A DNA stretch of 64,000 bases. Origin: Rhodanobacter denitrificans. Its GTDB lineage: Bacteria; Pseudomonadota; Gammaproteobacteria; Xanthomonadales; Rhodanobacteraceae. This document shows, piece by piece, positions 45,637 to 55,256 of this stretch. Under the pieces are notes generated by a model that searched no databases, had not been told where the DNA came from, and worked only from the letters and a program-made list of their open reading frames with translations. The DNA lies in assembly GCA_017848855.1 (NCBI GenBank), contig JAFIHF010000041.1:62001-126000 (forward strand), read 5' to 3'. Each line of letters begins with the position of its first letter. Position 1 is the first letter of the stretch. Both the position numbers and the translations under genes were made by a program.

Positions 45637-46212
45637 TTAGGTTCGTCCCAGCAGCGCATGCAGCGCCGGATCGCCGGCCAGCGCGGCGAACGGACGCACG
45701 GGCGCCGGCGGGCAGGCGGCCGGCTGCAGTTCCTTCTGCCACACGCCCACGTCCCACCACTGGCCCAGCTTCCAGCCGCTTTGCCGCCACACGCCGGCGG
45801 GCGCGAAGCCCAGCGCCTCGTGCATCGCCACGCTGGCGGTGCCGGGCAGGGTGATCACGCCCACCGCCTGGGTGAGGCCTTGCAGGCGCATCGCGTCGAG
45901 CAGCACGCCGTACAGCCGCCGCGCGATGCCGCGGCGTTGCGCGGAGGGATGCACGTAGATCGAGGTTTCGGCGATCCAGTCGTAGGCGGCGCGTTCGCGG
46001 AAGCGGCCCGCGTAGGCGTAGGCCAGCACGGCGCCGGCTTCCTCCCACACCAGCCACGGGTAGAGCGGCAGGCGCGCCAGCAGGCGCTCGCGCATCGCCG
46101 CCGTACCGGGCACGACGTTCTCGAACGTGGCGACGCCGTCGGTGACGTGCGGCGCGTAGATCGCGTGGATGGCTTCGGCATCCTGTTCGCGGGCGATGCG
46201 GATGGTGGCCAT
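45637..46212 (-). CDS. GNAT N-acetyltransferase, phosphinothricin acetyltransferase-like
   Basis: 191-aa acetyltransferase. It has IRIAREQDAEAIHAIYAPHV, TFENVVPGTAAMRERL, YAYAGRFRERAAYDWIAETS, acetyl-CoA loop SAQRRGIARRLYG, and GVITLPGTASVAMHEALGFA then GWKLGQWWDVGVWQKEL. These are features of the PAT/MddA family, which acetylates methionine analogues or phosphinothricin. ATG 46212 is used; GTG 46221 is also possible. It follows the second GNAT by five bases. Confidence 0.87.
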   Translation of the reverse strand: MATIRIAREQDAEAIHAIYAPHVTDGVATFENVVPGTAAMRERLLARLPLYPWLVWEEAGAVLAYAYAGRFRERAAYDWIAETSIYVHPSAQRRGIARRLYGVLLDAMRLQGLTQAVGVITLPGTASVAMHEALGFAPAGVWRQSGWKLGQWWDVGVWQKELQPAACPPAPVRPFAALAGDPALHALLGRT

Positions 46213-46217
46213 GGCGT

Positions 46218-46706
46218 TCACAGTTCGCGGAGGAACCAGCGGTCGCAGCCGTGGTGGCCGGTACCGCCCATCGGCGCGCAGATCGGCGCGAAGCCGCTGC
46301 GCACGTACAGCGCCTGCGCCGCGTCCATGCCGGTCAGCGTTTCCAGGTAGCAGCGGCGGAAGCCATGGGCGCGCGCCGCGTCGAGGCAGCGTTCGATCAT
46401 GGCCTTGCCCGCGCCGATGCCGCGTGCCTCCGGCAGGAAGTACATCTTGCGCAGCTCGCACACGTCCGGCTCGCCGCCGGCCAGCGGCGCCACGCCCGCG
46501 CCGCCGACCACCACGCCGCCGAGTTCCAGCACGAAGTAGCTTGAGCGCGGCTGTGCGTAGGCCGCGTACATGCCGTCGACTTCGGTGTCGTGGATCGCGA
46601 AGCCGGGGCCGTCGGCGCCGAACTCGGGCATCACGGTGCGGATGATCGCGGCGATGGCGGCGTCGTCGCGCGGTTCGATGGGGCGGATCAGCCTGTCCTG
46701 GGTCAT
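46218..46706 (-). CDS. GNAT N-acetyltransferase
   Basis: 162-aa GNAT: IRPIEPRDDAAIAAIIRTVM, ELGGVVVGGAGVAPLAGGEP, acetyl-CoA pyrophosphate loop PEARGIGAGKAMIERCLDAA and YLETLTGMDAAQALYVRSGF. Substrate not known. It is translated directly ahead of the PAT-like gene, and the pair is divergent from the GST gene (57 bp apart). Confidence 0.85.
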   Translation of the reverse strand: MTQDRLIRPIEPRDDAAIAAIIRTVMPEFGADGPGFAIHDTEVDGMYAAYAQPRSSYFVLELGGVVVGGAGVAPLAGGEPDVCELRKMYFLPEARGIGAGKAMIERCLDAARAHGFRRCYLETLTGMDAAQALYVRSGFAPICAPMGGTGHHGCDRWFLREL

Positions 46707-46762
46707 GGCAATGGATGGGCGCAAGCGGTGTAGTGTTCGGCATTCTCGCACCGGATCTGTCG

Positions 46763-47398
46763 ATGTTGCTCTACGACGCCATCAGCCCCGCGCCGCGCTG
46801 CCTGCGCATGTTCGTGCTGGAGAAGGGCCTGCAACCGCCCTCGGTGGCGGTGGACGTGATGGCGGGCGAAAACCGCGAAGCCGCCTACCTCGCGCTCAAC
46901 CCGGCGGGGCAGACGCCGGCCTTGCGGCTGGACGACGGCCGCACGCTGGCCGAGGCGGTGGCGATCGCCGAATACCTGGAGGAGCTGCATCCCGAGCCCG
47001 CGCTGATCGGCCGCACGCCGGAAGAACGCGCGCAGACGCGGCAGTGGTGGCGGCGGGTGGAGCTCAACGTTACCGAGTTCATCCACAACGCCTTTCACTA
47101 CGCCGAAGGCCTGCCGCGCTTCGCGCCGCGCATCCCGGTGGCGCCGGAGGCGGCCGCAGGGCTGAAGCGCATCGCGCAGGATCGCCTTGCCTGGCTGGAT
47201 CGGATGATGGGCGACGGCCCGTACCTGTGCGGCGAGCGCTTCACTGCCGCCGACATCTGGCTCTACGTATGGCTGGATTTCGGCGCGGGCGTGAACCAGC
47301 CCTTCGACCGCACGCTGCCATGGATCGGCCCGTGGTTCGAGCGCGTGGCGGCAAGGCCCGCGGCCGCCGCCAGCCGCAAGCTGCTGGCCTCGCCATGA
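46763..47398 (+). CDS. Glutathione S-transferase family protein
   Basis: 211-aa GST. Thioredoxin-like N-domain MLLYDAISPAPRCLRMFVLE with NPAGQTPALRLDDGRTLAEA (the cis-Pro and glutathione Glu-Ser region here reads EAVAIAEYLEEL). A helical C-domain contains YLCGERFTAADIWLYVWLDF. Class and substrate are not assignable. Overlaps the following NUDIX gene by four bases. Confidence 0.87.
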   Translation: MLLYDAISPAPRCLRMFVLEKGLQPPSVAVDVMAGENREAAYLALNPAGQTPALRLDDGRTLAEAVAIAEYLEELHPEPALIGRTPEERAQTRQWWRRVELNVTEFIHNAFHYAEGLPRFAPRIPVAPEAAAGLKRIAQDRLAWLDRMMGDGPYLCGERFTAADIWLYVWLDFGAGVNQPFDRTLPWIGPWFERVAARPAAAASRKLLASP

Positions 47399-47859
47399 AT
47401 CTGCCGGTGCGCTGCCGCATGGTGAGCATCGTGGCGCTGCGCGGCACGGGTGCGGCCACGCGCATGCTGGTGGTGCGCCGTGCCGGTGCGTACCTGCACG
47501 GCGTGTGGAGCTATGTCGCCGGCCACATCGAGTCGGGCGAAGCCGGCTGGCAGGCGGCCTTGCGCGAGCTGCGCGAGGAGACGGCGCTGGCGCCCGAATC
47601 GTTCTGGGCCACCAGCTTCTGCGAGCAGTTCTACGCGGTGCGCAGCGACAGCATCGAACTGGTGCCCGCCTTCGTGGCGCGCGTGGCCGACGACGCCGAG
47701 GTGCACCTGAACGGCGAACACTCCGCGTACCGCTGGGTTTCGTTGGACGAGGCCTTCGAGCTGCTGCCGTTCGGTGGGCAGCGCGAGCTCATCGCTTACG
47801 TGCGCCGTGAATTCGTCGAGCGCCGGCCCTCGCCGTCCCTGCGCATCGCGTTGGCCTGA
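47395..47859 (+). CDS. NUDIX hydrolase
   Basis: 154-aa protein with the Nudix box GHIESGEAGWQAALRELREE followed by TAL, which fits GX5EX7REUXEEXGU except the Gly near the end. Strand GVWSYVAGHIE and C-terminal EHSAYRWVSLDEAFELLPF are typical of dihydroneopterin/ADP-ribose-like members. Substrate undetermined. Coupled to the GST gene. Confidence 0.83.
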   Translation: MNLPVRCRMVSIVALRGTGAATRMLVVRRAGAYLHGVWSYVAGHIESGEAGWQAALRELREETALAPESFWATSFCEQFYAVRSDSIELVPAFVARVADDAEVHLNGEHSAYRWVSLDEAFELLPFGGQRELIAYVRREFVERRPSPSLRIALA

Positions 47860-47879
47860 TACCACTCGTGCTCCAGCCC

Positions 47880-48182
47880 GGTGGTTTTTGTTCGTCGTTC
47901 CCGCGAGGCGCTTTTCAACAGCCGAGGGCTGGTCAAGCGGGAATCCATGGTCTTTCGAAGGCACTGGATTCCCGCTTTCGCGCACTGCTGTCCGGAATAT
48001 TTCGCCGGTGATCTGCTCCCCTCTCCCTCCGGGACGGGTGCTCGCGAGAACCATTGGATTCCGCACCCTGGCTCGCCTGCGGCGGGCTTTCGGACACCTG
48101 CCGCAGCGCGCTTTTCCCCTCTCCCACTGGTGGGAGAGGGGTTGGGGGAGAGGGGCTTTTTCCCTCGCGCTTTCGCAAGTTT
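47880..48182. repeat. Mosaic repeat outer module, left of copy B
   Basis: Contains GAGGCGCTTTTCAACAGCC, GGAATCCATGG...TGGATTCCCGC, TGCTGTCCGGAATATTTCGC and GAGAACCATTGGATTCCGC. The same strings occur reversed after copy C (59.9-60.1 kb). Confidence 0.7.
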
Positions 48183-48746
48183 CAAAGCGGTTTCGGTCGC
48201 CTGCCGGCGCCCGAGTCACTTCTCTTTGCTGGCCCAAAGAGAAGTAACCAAGAGAAATGGCCTGTTCAATCCGCCGACCCTACAAGCAAGCCGTGTCGAA
48301 GACATTGGATCAACGCTCGTCGACACGTGGCCCTACAGCGACCACCCCGCGACGTATCTGGAAACTGAGGAACCGAAACTCGCAGCGCTTCGCTTCGCTT
48401 GGCTTGGCGCTATGTCTCCCTCCCCTGCGTGCAGGGGAGGGTTGGGGTGGGGTGCTCTTGATCTTGCTGTTGCTTCTGCGCGCAGGAGCGCGCTGCTTTT
48501 CCCGGGGCCCCTCGGCGACGGTGAGGCGGGGACGAAGAGGCCGCGCAGCGGGCGAGCCCAAGGATGGGCTCGCCTTTTCGCGCGGGCAGGAGCCCGCTCG
48601 AAAAGCCCGGCCCCGACTCACGGACTTTCCGTCCATGGATGGACGGAAAGCGACGCCGCGGGGTGTCGTTTTCTCTTGGCTACTTCTCTTTTGGGCAAGC
48701 AAAAGAGAAGTAGCTCGGGCGCCGGCAGGCGCACGAAACCGCTTTG
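48183..48746. repeat. Mosaic intergenic repeat element, copy B (564 bp, inverted)
   Basis: Reverse orientation relative to copies A and C, with the same terminal CAAAGCGGTTTCGG...CGAAACCGCTTTG inverted ends, the same central GGGGCCCCTCGGCGACGGTG region and the GTCGACACGTGGCCCTACAG segment. No protein features. Confidence 0.8.
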
Positions 48747-48945
48747 TCGCTCGCGATACCACAGAAGCAAGAGCCCCCAACCCTCTCCCGGAGGAAGAGG
48801 GATTCACCAATCAGCACCTTCCCGAATTCGAGTCGCTCGGCTTCGTCGTTCATGGCGAGAGCCTGCGGTGCTTGGAGCCTGCAAACTGGAACATCGAATA
48901 TTCCGGGCAGCAGTGCACTTTCGCGGGAATGACGACATGACCATC
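48747..48945. repeat. Mosaic repeat outer module, right of copy B
   Basis: Reverse complement of the module at 59.2-59.4 kb: CCAACCCTCTCCCGGAGG, GATTCACCAATCAGCACCTT, GAGTCGCTCGGCTTCGTCGT, CTTGGAGCCTGCAAACTGGA and GAATATTCCGGGCAGCAG. It completes the gap of about 1.1 kb. Confidence 0.7.
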
Positions 48946-48981
48946 CTTGCTCACGACCGCGATTTCGCATGAGTCGAACCT

Positions 48982-50301
48982 CTATGGCCGCGCCTCGGGG
49001 CGGCGATACACGGTGCCGTCCTTCATCACGAACACCGGATGCGCGAGGTCGCCGATATGCGCGCTCGGGTCGCCGGCGAAGGCGGCGAGATCGGCACGCA
49101 GGCCGGGTGCGATGCGGCCGAACACGGTCTGCTGGCGCAGGATCTTGGCGGCCGCGTCGGTGGCGGCGTGCAGTGCCTGCGCGGGCGTCATGCCGTCGGC
49201 CACCATCGCGGCGGGTTCGCGCCAGTTCTCGCCGTGCGCGAACACGCCCACGTCGCTGCCGTTGCCGATCGTCACGCCGAGCTTGAGCGCGGTACGAAAT
49301 GCGTGCGCGGATTCCTGCATCGCCGGCGTGGGCGCCGACTGCCCGGGCACGTAGTGCTGGAAGTATTCGGCGGTGGCTTCCACCGCGGTGAGCGTGGGCT
49401 CGTAGGCGATGCCCTTCTGCTTCATCAGGCGGAAGGTGGCCTCGCTGGCGCCGTAGCCATGCTCGATGCTGTCCACGCCGGCCTCCACCGCGTTGCGCAC
49501 GCCCGCTTCGCTGGCCGCATGCGCAGCGACCGGGCGGCCGATCTGGTGGGCCGCCGCCACGATGGCGCGGATCTCGGCCGGGGACAGCGTGGGCATGGTC
49601 TCGCCGTGGTCGCCCACGCGGTAGTCGGCGTACAGCTTGATCCAGTCGGCGCCGCGCGCGGCCTGTTCGCGCACGGCGGCCACGGCGGCATCCACGCCGG
49701 TGACCGGCTGCGCGCCCTGCGGCAGCTCCAGGTCGGGCCGGAAACCGCGCGGCCCCGGCCCGTAGCTGGCGGTGGCGACGATCGCGCGGGTGGCGACGAA
49801 CAGGCGCGGGCCGGGAATCAGCCCTTCCTCGATCGCGCGCTTGACCGACACGTCGGCGAAACCGGCGCCCTCGGTGCCTAAGTCGCGCAACGCGGTGAAG
49901 CCGGCGAGCAAGGTGTCGCGCGCGTGCTTCGCCGCTTCCAGCGTGCGGTAATCCTGCGGCTCGGTGAGCACCTGGTCGTTCCACAGCGTCTCGTTGTACG
50001 GATGCAGGAACAGGTGCGAATGCAGGTCGACGAGGCCGGGCGTGAGGGTGGCGCCGGGCAGCTCGACGCGCTGCGCGTCGGCGGGCGCCTGGATGCTCGC
50101 GCGCGGGCCCACCGCGGCGATCGCGCCGTCGTGTACCAGCACGGCCCAGCCGGTGTGCGCGACGTCGCCGTCGGCCGTCCACACGCGCTCGGGCAGCAGC
50201 AGCCAGTCGCCCTTCGGTGCCGTCGCGGCAGCGGCGACCAGCGAACACAGCAGGAGCAGCAGGAGGGCCGCCGTCCGCCGGATCATCGGGCTTGCGCGCA
50301 T
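48982..50301 (-). CDS. Secreted amidohydrolase-family metallohydrolase (prolidase/imidazolonepropionase-like)
   Basis: 439-aa protein. A signal peptide (MIRRTAALLLLLLCSLVAAA) precedes a metal-dependent amidohydrolase barrel. Metal ligands: HxH in GLVDLHSHLFLHP, carboxylated-Lys region GADWIKLYADYRVG, His in RPVAAHAASEAG and IEHGYGASE, and Asp in IGNGSDVGVFAHGENWREPA. The group includes imidazolonepropionase-like and Xaa-Pro dipeptidases. GGGGA lies 8-12 bases before ATG 50301, which supports that start over ATG 50286. Substrate unknown. Confidence 0.85.
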   Translation of the reverse strand: MRASPMIRRTAALLLLLLCSLVAAAATAPKGDWLLLPERVWTADGDVAHTGWAVLVHDGAIAAVGPRASIQAPADAQRVELPGATLTPGLVDLHSHLFLHPYNETLWNDQVLTEPQDYRTLEAAKHARDTLLAGFTALRDLGTEGAGFADVSVKRAIEEGLIPGPRLFVATRAIVATASYGPGPRGFRPDLELPQGAQPVTGVDAAVAAVREQAARGADWIKLYADYRVGDHGETMPTLSPAEIRAIVAAAHQIGRPVAAHAASEAGVRNAVEAGVDSIEHGYGASEATFRLMKQKGIAYEPTLTAVEATAEYFQHYVPGQSAPTPAMQESAHAFRTALKLGVTIGNGSDVGVFAHGENWREPAAMVADGMTPAQALHAATDAAAKILRQQTVFGRIAPGLRADLAAFAGDPSAHIGDLAHPVFVMKDGTVYRRPEARP

Positions 50302-50358
50302 CGTTTCGTCCCCGCGTCGATCGAGGCCCCGATGATAGCGAGCGGGACGCGGCTGGCG

Positions 50359-51261
50359 TCAGCCGGCGGTGGTGCGCGCCCGGGTGACGCGGCTGGCGCT
50401 GTCCTTGTGCAGTTGCGCGGACAGCCACGCGCCGGTGGCGACCAGCAGGTCGAGGTCGACGCCGGTCTGCATGCCCATGCCGTGCAGCATGTAGACCACG
50501 TCCTCGCTGGCCACGTTGCCGGTGGCGCCCTTGGCGTAGGGGCAGCCGCCGGTGCCGGAGACGGCGCTGTCCACCACGCGCACACCTTCTTCGAGGCAGG
50601 CGAGGATGTTCGCCAGCGCCTGGCCGTAGGTGTCGTGGAAGTGCACGGCCAGCGCAGCCATCGGTACTTCCTGCGCCACCGCGTGCAGCATCGCGCGCGC
50701 CTTCGCCGGCGTGCCCACGCCGATGGTGTCGCCCAGCGAGACTTCGTGGCAGCCGAGCTCGTGCAGGCGACGCGCCACGCGCACCACATCGCTCACCGGC
50801 ACGTCGCCCTGGTACGGGCAGCCCAGCACGGTGGAGACGTAGCCGCGCACCGCCACGCCGTCGGCTTTCGCGCGTTCCAGCACGGGCATGAAGCGCTCGA
50901 TGGATTCGTCGATGCCGGCGTTGATGTTCTTGCGGTTGAACGCCTCGCTGGCGGCGGAGAACACCGCGACCTCGGTGGCGCCCACCGCGCGCGCGCGCTC
51001 GTAGCCCTGCAGGTTCGGCACCAGCACCGGATAGCTCACGCCCGGCACCTTGCGGATGCCGGCGAACACTTCCGCCGCGTCGGCGAGCTGCGGCACCCAT
51101 TTCGGGCTCACGAAGCTGGTGGCCTCGATGGTCGTGAGGCCGGTCGAGGAGAGGCGGTCGATCAGCGCGATCTTCACCTCGGCCGGCAGCAGGGTCTTCT
51201 CGTTCTGTAGGCCGTCGCGGGCGCCGACTTCGACGATGCGGACATGGTTGCTGATAGTCAT
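50359..51261 (-). CDS. mvaB: Hydroxymethylglutaryl-CoA lyase
   Basis: 300-aa lyase splitting HMG-CoA into acetyl-CoA and acetoacetate, the last leucine-degradation step. It has VRIVEVGARDGLQNE, EATSFVSPKWVPQLADA, FNRKNINAGIDESIERF, HFHDTYGQALANIL and the active-site GTGGCPYAKGATGNVASEDV. ATG 51261 matches the family start; ATG 51273 adds four residues. It belongs with the MCC genes further along. Confidence 0.94.
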   Translation of the reverse strand: MTISNHVRIVEVGARDGLQNEKTLLPAEVKIALIDRLSSTGLTTIEATSFVSPKWVPQLADAAEVFAGIRKVPGVSYPVLVPNLQGYERARAVGATEVAVFSAASEAFNRKNINAGIDESIERFMPVLERAKADGVAVRGYVSTVLGCPYQGDVPVSDVVRVARRLHELGCHEVSLGDTIGVGTPAKARAMLHAVAQEVPMAALAVHFHDTYGQALANILACLEEGVRVVDSAVSGTGGCPYAKGATGNVASEDVVYMLHGMGMQTGVDLDLLVATGAWLSAQLHKDSASRVTRARTTAG

Positions 51262-51319
51262 GCCGTTGAGCATAGCGCGATCCCGTCGGTGACGACGGCG
51301 AAACTTGATCAGTGTTGCC

Positions 51320-52042
51320 TTAACGCAGTTGATCCAGGTGCATCTGCTTCAGATAAGGATCGTAGAGCGCTTGCGCCTGCGGGCCGGTCATGCCGCTGGC
51401 CGAGACGCCCTTGTCGCGCGATTGCACGACGAGCACGTAACGGTCCTTGAGCACCGCCGACATGGAGTCCTCGCTGGGGTCACCCTTGGCGCCGACATGG
51501 ATCACGATCGGCTCGCCCGAGGGGGCCGTTTCGATCACCGGCAAATAGTCAGGGCCACCGATAACCTGCAACATCACTGGTTGCTGTTCCATGGCCTTGC
51601 GGGTTGCCACATCACCCTGCACAGCGAACTGAGTCATGGAGCGGGTGGTATCGGCCGTTCGCTTCAGCATGTCGACGATCATCGCCGGCTGCTTGTCGAA
51701 GTCGGGCGAGCGCGTGTCGGTGAGCGTGATATCCACCTGTTTGCCGCCATCCTTGCCGTAAACGGCGCGGACACTGTTGAACTCGCAGTCCCAGTACCAG
51801 AACGGCAGATCACCGATCGTGGCTTTGGGTGGCATGGCCTTGAGCAGTGGGTTGCCTGCGCATTTCGCGGTGGATTCGGCGAGATCCCTGGCGTCCGCCG
51901 CATCAGCCGAGACCTGGCTGTCTACTGGCATGTGAGTGGGAGCGGTGCCGTCGTTGGCGGGCTTGCCGCAGGCCGCGAGCAGGGTGAGGGCCAACAGGGG
52001 TGGCAACCGTCGCAGCGACGGCGAAGCGAACGCTTTGCGCAT
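51320..52042 (-). CDS. Lipoprotein of unknown function
   Basis: 240-aa protein. Lipobox LTLLAAC after a basic N-terminus (MRKAFASPSLRRLPPLLA). The mature part contains FWYWDCEFNSVRAVYGKDGG, TLTDTRSPDFDKQPAMIVDM and VLKDRYVLVVQSRDKGVSAS. No recognised family. It lies 52 bp after the OmpA-like gene on the same strand, so both probably act in the envelope. Confidence 0.72.
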   Translation of the reverse strand: MRKAFASPSLRRLPPLLALTLLAACGKPANDGTAPTHMPVDSQVSADAADARDLAESTAKCAGNPLLKAMPPKATIGDLPFWYWDCEFNSVRAVYGKDGGKQVDITLTDTRSPDFDKQPAMIVDMLKRTADTTRSMTQFAVQGDVATRKAMEQQPVMLQVIGGPDYLPVIETAPSGEPIVIHVGAKGDPSEDSMSAVLKDRYVLVVQSRDKGVSASGMTGPQAQALYDPYLKQMHLDQLR

Positions 52043-52094
52043 GACGCATTCCTTGCTGAGAGGGTGCCGCGACAGGGCCGCGGCACCGGGAGGG

Positions 52095-53057
52095 TTACTG
52101 GACGACCAGTTCCACGCGACGGTTTTTTGCGCGGCCCGCATCATCGGCGTTGCTGGCCAGCGGTGCCAGCGACGCGACGCTCTTGGCCGTCATGCGCGCG
52201 GCGGGCACCTTGTAGTCGGCGGCCAGCGCCTTGGCGACGGCGTCGGCGCGACGCTGCGAGAGGTCGAGGTTGTGCGCGAACTGGCCCTGGCTGTCGGTGT
52301 GGCCGACGATGTACACCTTGAGCCTGGGGTTGTCGTTGAGGAGCTTGGCCATCTCCGCCAGCTCGGGTTTGGACTCGGGCTTGAGCTCGGCCTTGTCGGT
52401 ATCGAAATAGATGCCGTACAGCGCGACCTTGCCTTCGCTGGTGAGCGCGTTCTGCATGCTCCTGGCGTCCAGCACCTGCACCTGGCCGGTCTTCATGGCC
52501 TTGGGCTCGACGACCTGTTCGTAGACGTAGGTTTCGTCCTTGCGGGTGGAGTGCTCGCTGGTGGTCACATAGAGGAACACCCAGGTATCGCCGGCCGCGT
52601 CGGAGCGCTTGGCCAGGTAGGCGCGCTGGTTGTCGGCGTCGAATGCGATGTCGAAGCGCGGCTTGGCCGGGATGACGGTGCCGCTGTTGATCACCGCCGA
52701 ATCGAAGCCGCTGCCGCAGTCGCGGCCTTTGCAGCTGAACACCATCTGGAACTTGCCGGCGGCCAACGCCTGCTCGTAATTGCGGCCCACTTCCAGTGCG
52801 GAATGGCCGCCGGGGATGGTGTAGCCGATGCGGGTGATGCGGCCCTCGGCGGACTTCATGTCCTTGTAGTTGTATTCGATGGGCTTGTTCGGCATCCAGG
52901 CTTCGTCGTAGTCGACCTGGCTGTAGGCATTGATGCTGGCGCCGTTGAAGCGGGTGAGTAGCGGATGATCCTTGCTGCCCTTGACGTCCGCGGCATGCGA
53001 GCCGAACGGAAGCGAAGCGAGAAGCAGCAAGGCGAACATCGGGGTCGAGCGTGACAT
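52095..53057 (-). CDS. DUF4892/OmpA-family outer membrane protein
   Basis: 320-aa protein. It has a signal peptide (MSRSTPMFALLLLASLPFGS), a DUF4892-type N-terminal domain (DVKGSKDHPLLTRFNGASIN, YTIPGGHSALEVGRNYEQAL) and a C-terminal OmpA peptidoglycan-binding domain (about 210-320) with VALYGIYFDTDKAELKPESK, GHTDSQGQFAHNLDLSQRRA and NRRVELVV. The Asp and Arg residues that hold diaminopimelate are in place. Start 53057 is chosen for the signal peptide. Confidence 0.88.
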   Translation of the reverse strand: MSRSTPMFALLLLASLPFGSHAADVKGSKDHPLLTRFNGASINAYSQVDYDEAWMPNKPIEYNYKDMKSAEGRITRIGYTIPGGHSALEVGRNYEQALAAGKFQMVFSCKGRDCGSGFDSAVINSGTVIPAKPRFDIAFDADNQRAYLAKRSDAAGDTWVFLYVTTSEHSTRKDETYVYEQVVEPKAMKTGQVQVLDARSMQNALTSEGKVALYGIYFDTDKAELKPESKPELAEMAKLLNDNPRLKVYIVGHTDSQGQFAHNLDLSQRRADAVAKALAADYKVPAARMTAKSVASLAPLASNADDAGRAKNRRVELVVQ

Positions 53058-53177
53058 GCGGAACTTCCTTGGTTGGGCTTGCCAGATCGGCAGCGCGCTT
53101 TTTACCCGCAAAATCCTTCGCGGGGATGACCGCTGGCTGATCGCGTTCAGCCAGCCGTCAACCGATCGGCCGGCAAA

Positions 53178-55166
53178 TCAGTCGGCAAAGCGCACCAGCA
53201 CCGCATCCGCTTCCACGAAATCACCTTGCGTGGCGCTCACGCTCTCGATGGTGCCGGCGCGCGGCGCCTTCAAGGCCAGCTCCATCTTCATCGCCTCCAT
53301 CACCAGCAGTTCCTGGCCTTCCTCCACCGTGTCGCCGGGCTTGGCCTTCACCAGCACGATGCGGCCGGGCATGGGCGCGATGATCTGGTTGCCGCCGGCG
53401 CTGTCGCTGGATTTCCACGCGTAGGCTGCGGCGCGCTCCAGCCGCCAGCGCTGGCCGTCGGCGTCGTGCAGCAGCACGCGGTGCGCATGGGCGAGCAGGT
53501 CGAAGCGTTCGGCCTGGTCGTCGAAGCGGGCGCTGAGGGCGTGGCCGTCGTGGCGGGCGCCGCGCACGGTGCAGGCGGTGTCGCCGTGCTGCAGGCGGTA
53601 GTCGCCGGCATGGCCCCAGGCTTCGATCTCGTAGCGCGCCTCGCCACGGACGAAGGCGACCACGCGCTTGCCGGCATGGCCCACGCGCCAGGCGTCGGCG
53701 CTGGCCCAGGGCGAATGCGGGTCGGCGGGATCGGCCGCGATGTTCGCCTCGTCGTGCAGCAGCGCGGCGGTGGCGGCGGCGAACAGCGTGCGCACGCCGG
53801 GCTCGCGGTGGCCGCTGACGAATTCGTCGAGATGGCGGTCGAGGTAGCCGGTATCGATGCGAGCCTCGACCACGGCCGGGTGCCGTGCCAGCCGTTCGAG
53901 GAAGGCGATGTTGGATTTCGGCCCTTCGATCTCGCACTCGGCCAGCGCCTCGCGCAGGCGTTCGAGCGCCTGCGGGCGATCCGTGTCCCACACGATCAGC
54001 TTGGCGATCATCGGGTCGTAGAAGATCGTCACCGTGTCGCCTTCGATCACGCCGCCGTCGAGGCGCACGTGGCGCGAGGGCGCGGGCAGGCGCAGGCGCT
54101 GCAGCTTGCCGGAGCCGGGCAGGAAGTTCTGCTCGGGGTCTTCCGCGTACAGGCGCACCTCGATCGCATGGCCGCGCGAAACCACCTCGTCCTGCGTGAG
54201 CGGCAGCGCTTCGCCGTTCGCCACGCGCAGCTGCCATTCCACCAGGTCCACGCCGTGGGTGAGCTCGGTGACCGGGTGCTCCACCTGCAGGCGGGTGTTC
54301 ATCTCCATGAAGAAGAACTCGCCGTTCGGCGCCACGATGAATTCCACCGTGCCCGCGCCCACGTAGTTCACCGCGCGCGCGGCGGCCACCGCAGCCGCGC
54401 CCATCGCGGCGCGCTTTTCGGGCGTGAGGAAGGGCGAAGGCGTTTCCTCCAGCACCTTCTGGTAGCGGCGCTGCGCCGAGCATTCGCGCTCGCCGAGATG
54501 GATGACGTGGCCGTGGCGGTCGCCGAAGATCTGGAACTCGATGTGGCGCGGCTGCTCGATGTAGCGTTCCAGCAGCATGCTGGCGTCGCCGAACGCGGCC
54601 TGCGCCACGCGCTGCGCGGTGGCCAGCGCCTCGGGAAACTCGGCGTCGCTGCGCACGATCTGCATGCCCTTGCCGCCGCCGCCGGCCGAGGGCTTGATGA
54701 TCAGCGGGTAGCCGATCGCGTGCGCCTGCTCGGCGAGGAAAGCGTTGTCCTGCTTGTCGCCGTCGTAGCCGGGCACCAGCGGCACGTCGTGCTTCGCCAT
54801 CAGCTGCTTGGCGGCGGCCTTCGAGCCCATCGCCTCGATGCTCTCGGGATCGGGGCCGATGAACGCGATGCCGGCCTGCTGGCAGGCGCGCGAGAACGCG
54901 GTGTTCTCCGAGAGGAAGCCGTAGCCGGGGTGGATCGCCTGCGCGCCGCTCTTTTTCGCGGCGTCGAGGATCGCCTCGATGCGCAGGTAGGACTCGGCCG
55001 GGCGCGGGCCGCCGATCGGCCAGGCCTCGTCGGCGAGGCGCACGTGCTGCGCGTCGCGGTCCGCTTCCGAGTACACCGCGATGCTGCGGATGCCGAGCCG
55101 GCGGCAGCTGCGGATCACGCGGCAGGCGATCTCGCCGCGGTTGGCGATCAGTACGCGTTCGAACAT
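53178..55166 (-). CDS. liuD: Methylcrotonoyl-CoA carboxylase, biotin-carrying alpha subunit
   Basis: 662-aa biotin carboxylase plus BCCP. It starts MFERVLIANRGEIACRVIRS and contains the ATP-grasp KPSAGGGGKGMQIVRSDAEF, QVEHPVTELTHGVDLVEWQL and EVRLYAEDPEQNFLPGSGKL. The biotin lysine (about K627) is in VMEAMKMELALKAP. It carboxylates 3-methylcrotonyl-CoA with the beta subunit. Acetyl-/propionyl-CoA carboxylase alpha chains look alike; the neighbouring hydratase, HMG-CoA lyase and MCC beta favour leucine catabolism. Confidence 0.9.
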   Translation of the reverse strand: MFERVLIANRGEIACRVIRSCRRLGIRSIAVYSEADRDAQHVRLADEAWPIGGPRPAESYLRIEAILDAAKKSGAQAIHPGYGFLSENTAFSRACQQAGIAFIGPDPESIEAMGSKAAAKQLMAKHDVPLVPGYDGDKQDNAFLAEQAHAIGYPLIIKPSAGGGGKGMQIVRSDAEFPEALATAQRVAQAAFGDASMLLERYIEQPRHIEFQIFGDRHGHVIHLGERECSAQRRYQKVLEETPSPFLTPEKRAAMGAAAVAAARAVNYVGAGTVEFIVAPNGEFFFMEMNTRLQVEHPVTELTHGVDLVEWQLRVANGEALPLTQDEVVSRGHAIEVRLYAEDPEQNFLPGSGKLQRLRLPAPSRHVRLDGGVIEGDTVTIFYDPMIAKLIVWDTDRPQALERLREALAECEIEGPKSNIAFLERLARHPAVVEARIDTGYLDRHLDEFVSGHREPGVRTLFAAATAALLHDEANIAADPADPHSPWASADAWRVGHAGKRVVAFVRGEARYEIEAWGHAGDYRLQHGDTACTVRGARHDGHALSARFDDQAERFDLLAHAHRVLLHDADGQRWRLERAAAYAWKSSDSAGGNQIIAPMPGRIVLVKAKPGDTVEEGQELLVMEAMKMELALKAPRAGTIESVSATQGDFVEADAVLVRFAD

Positions 55167-55256
55167 GCGGGTTCCTTGGGCCGGTACGAGCGGTGCAAAG
55201 CCTCGGGAAATTAGCAGAAGCGCGCCGCCGCGCCGATGCGCAGCGCAGCAAACGCG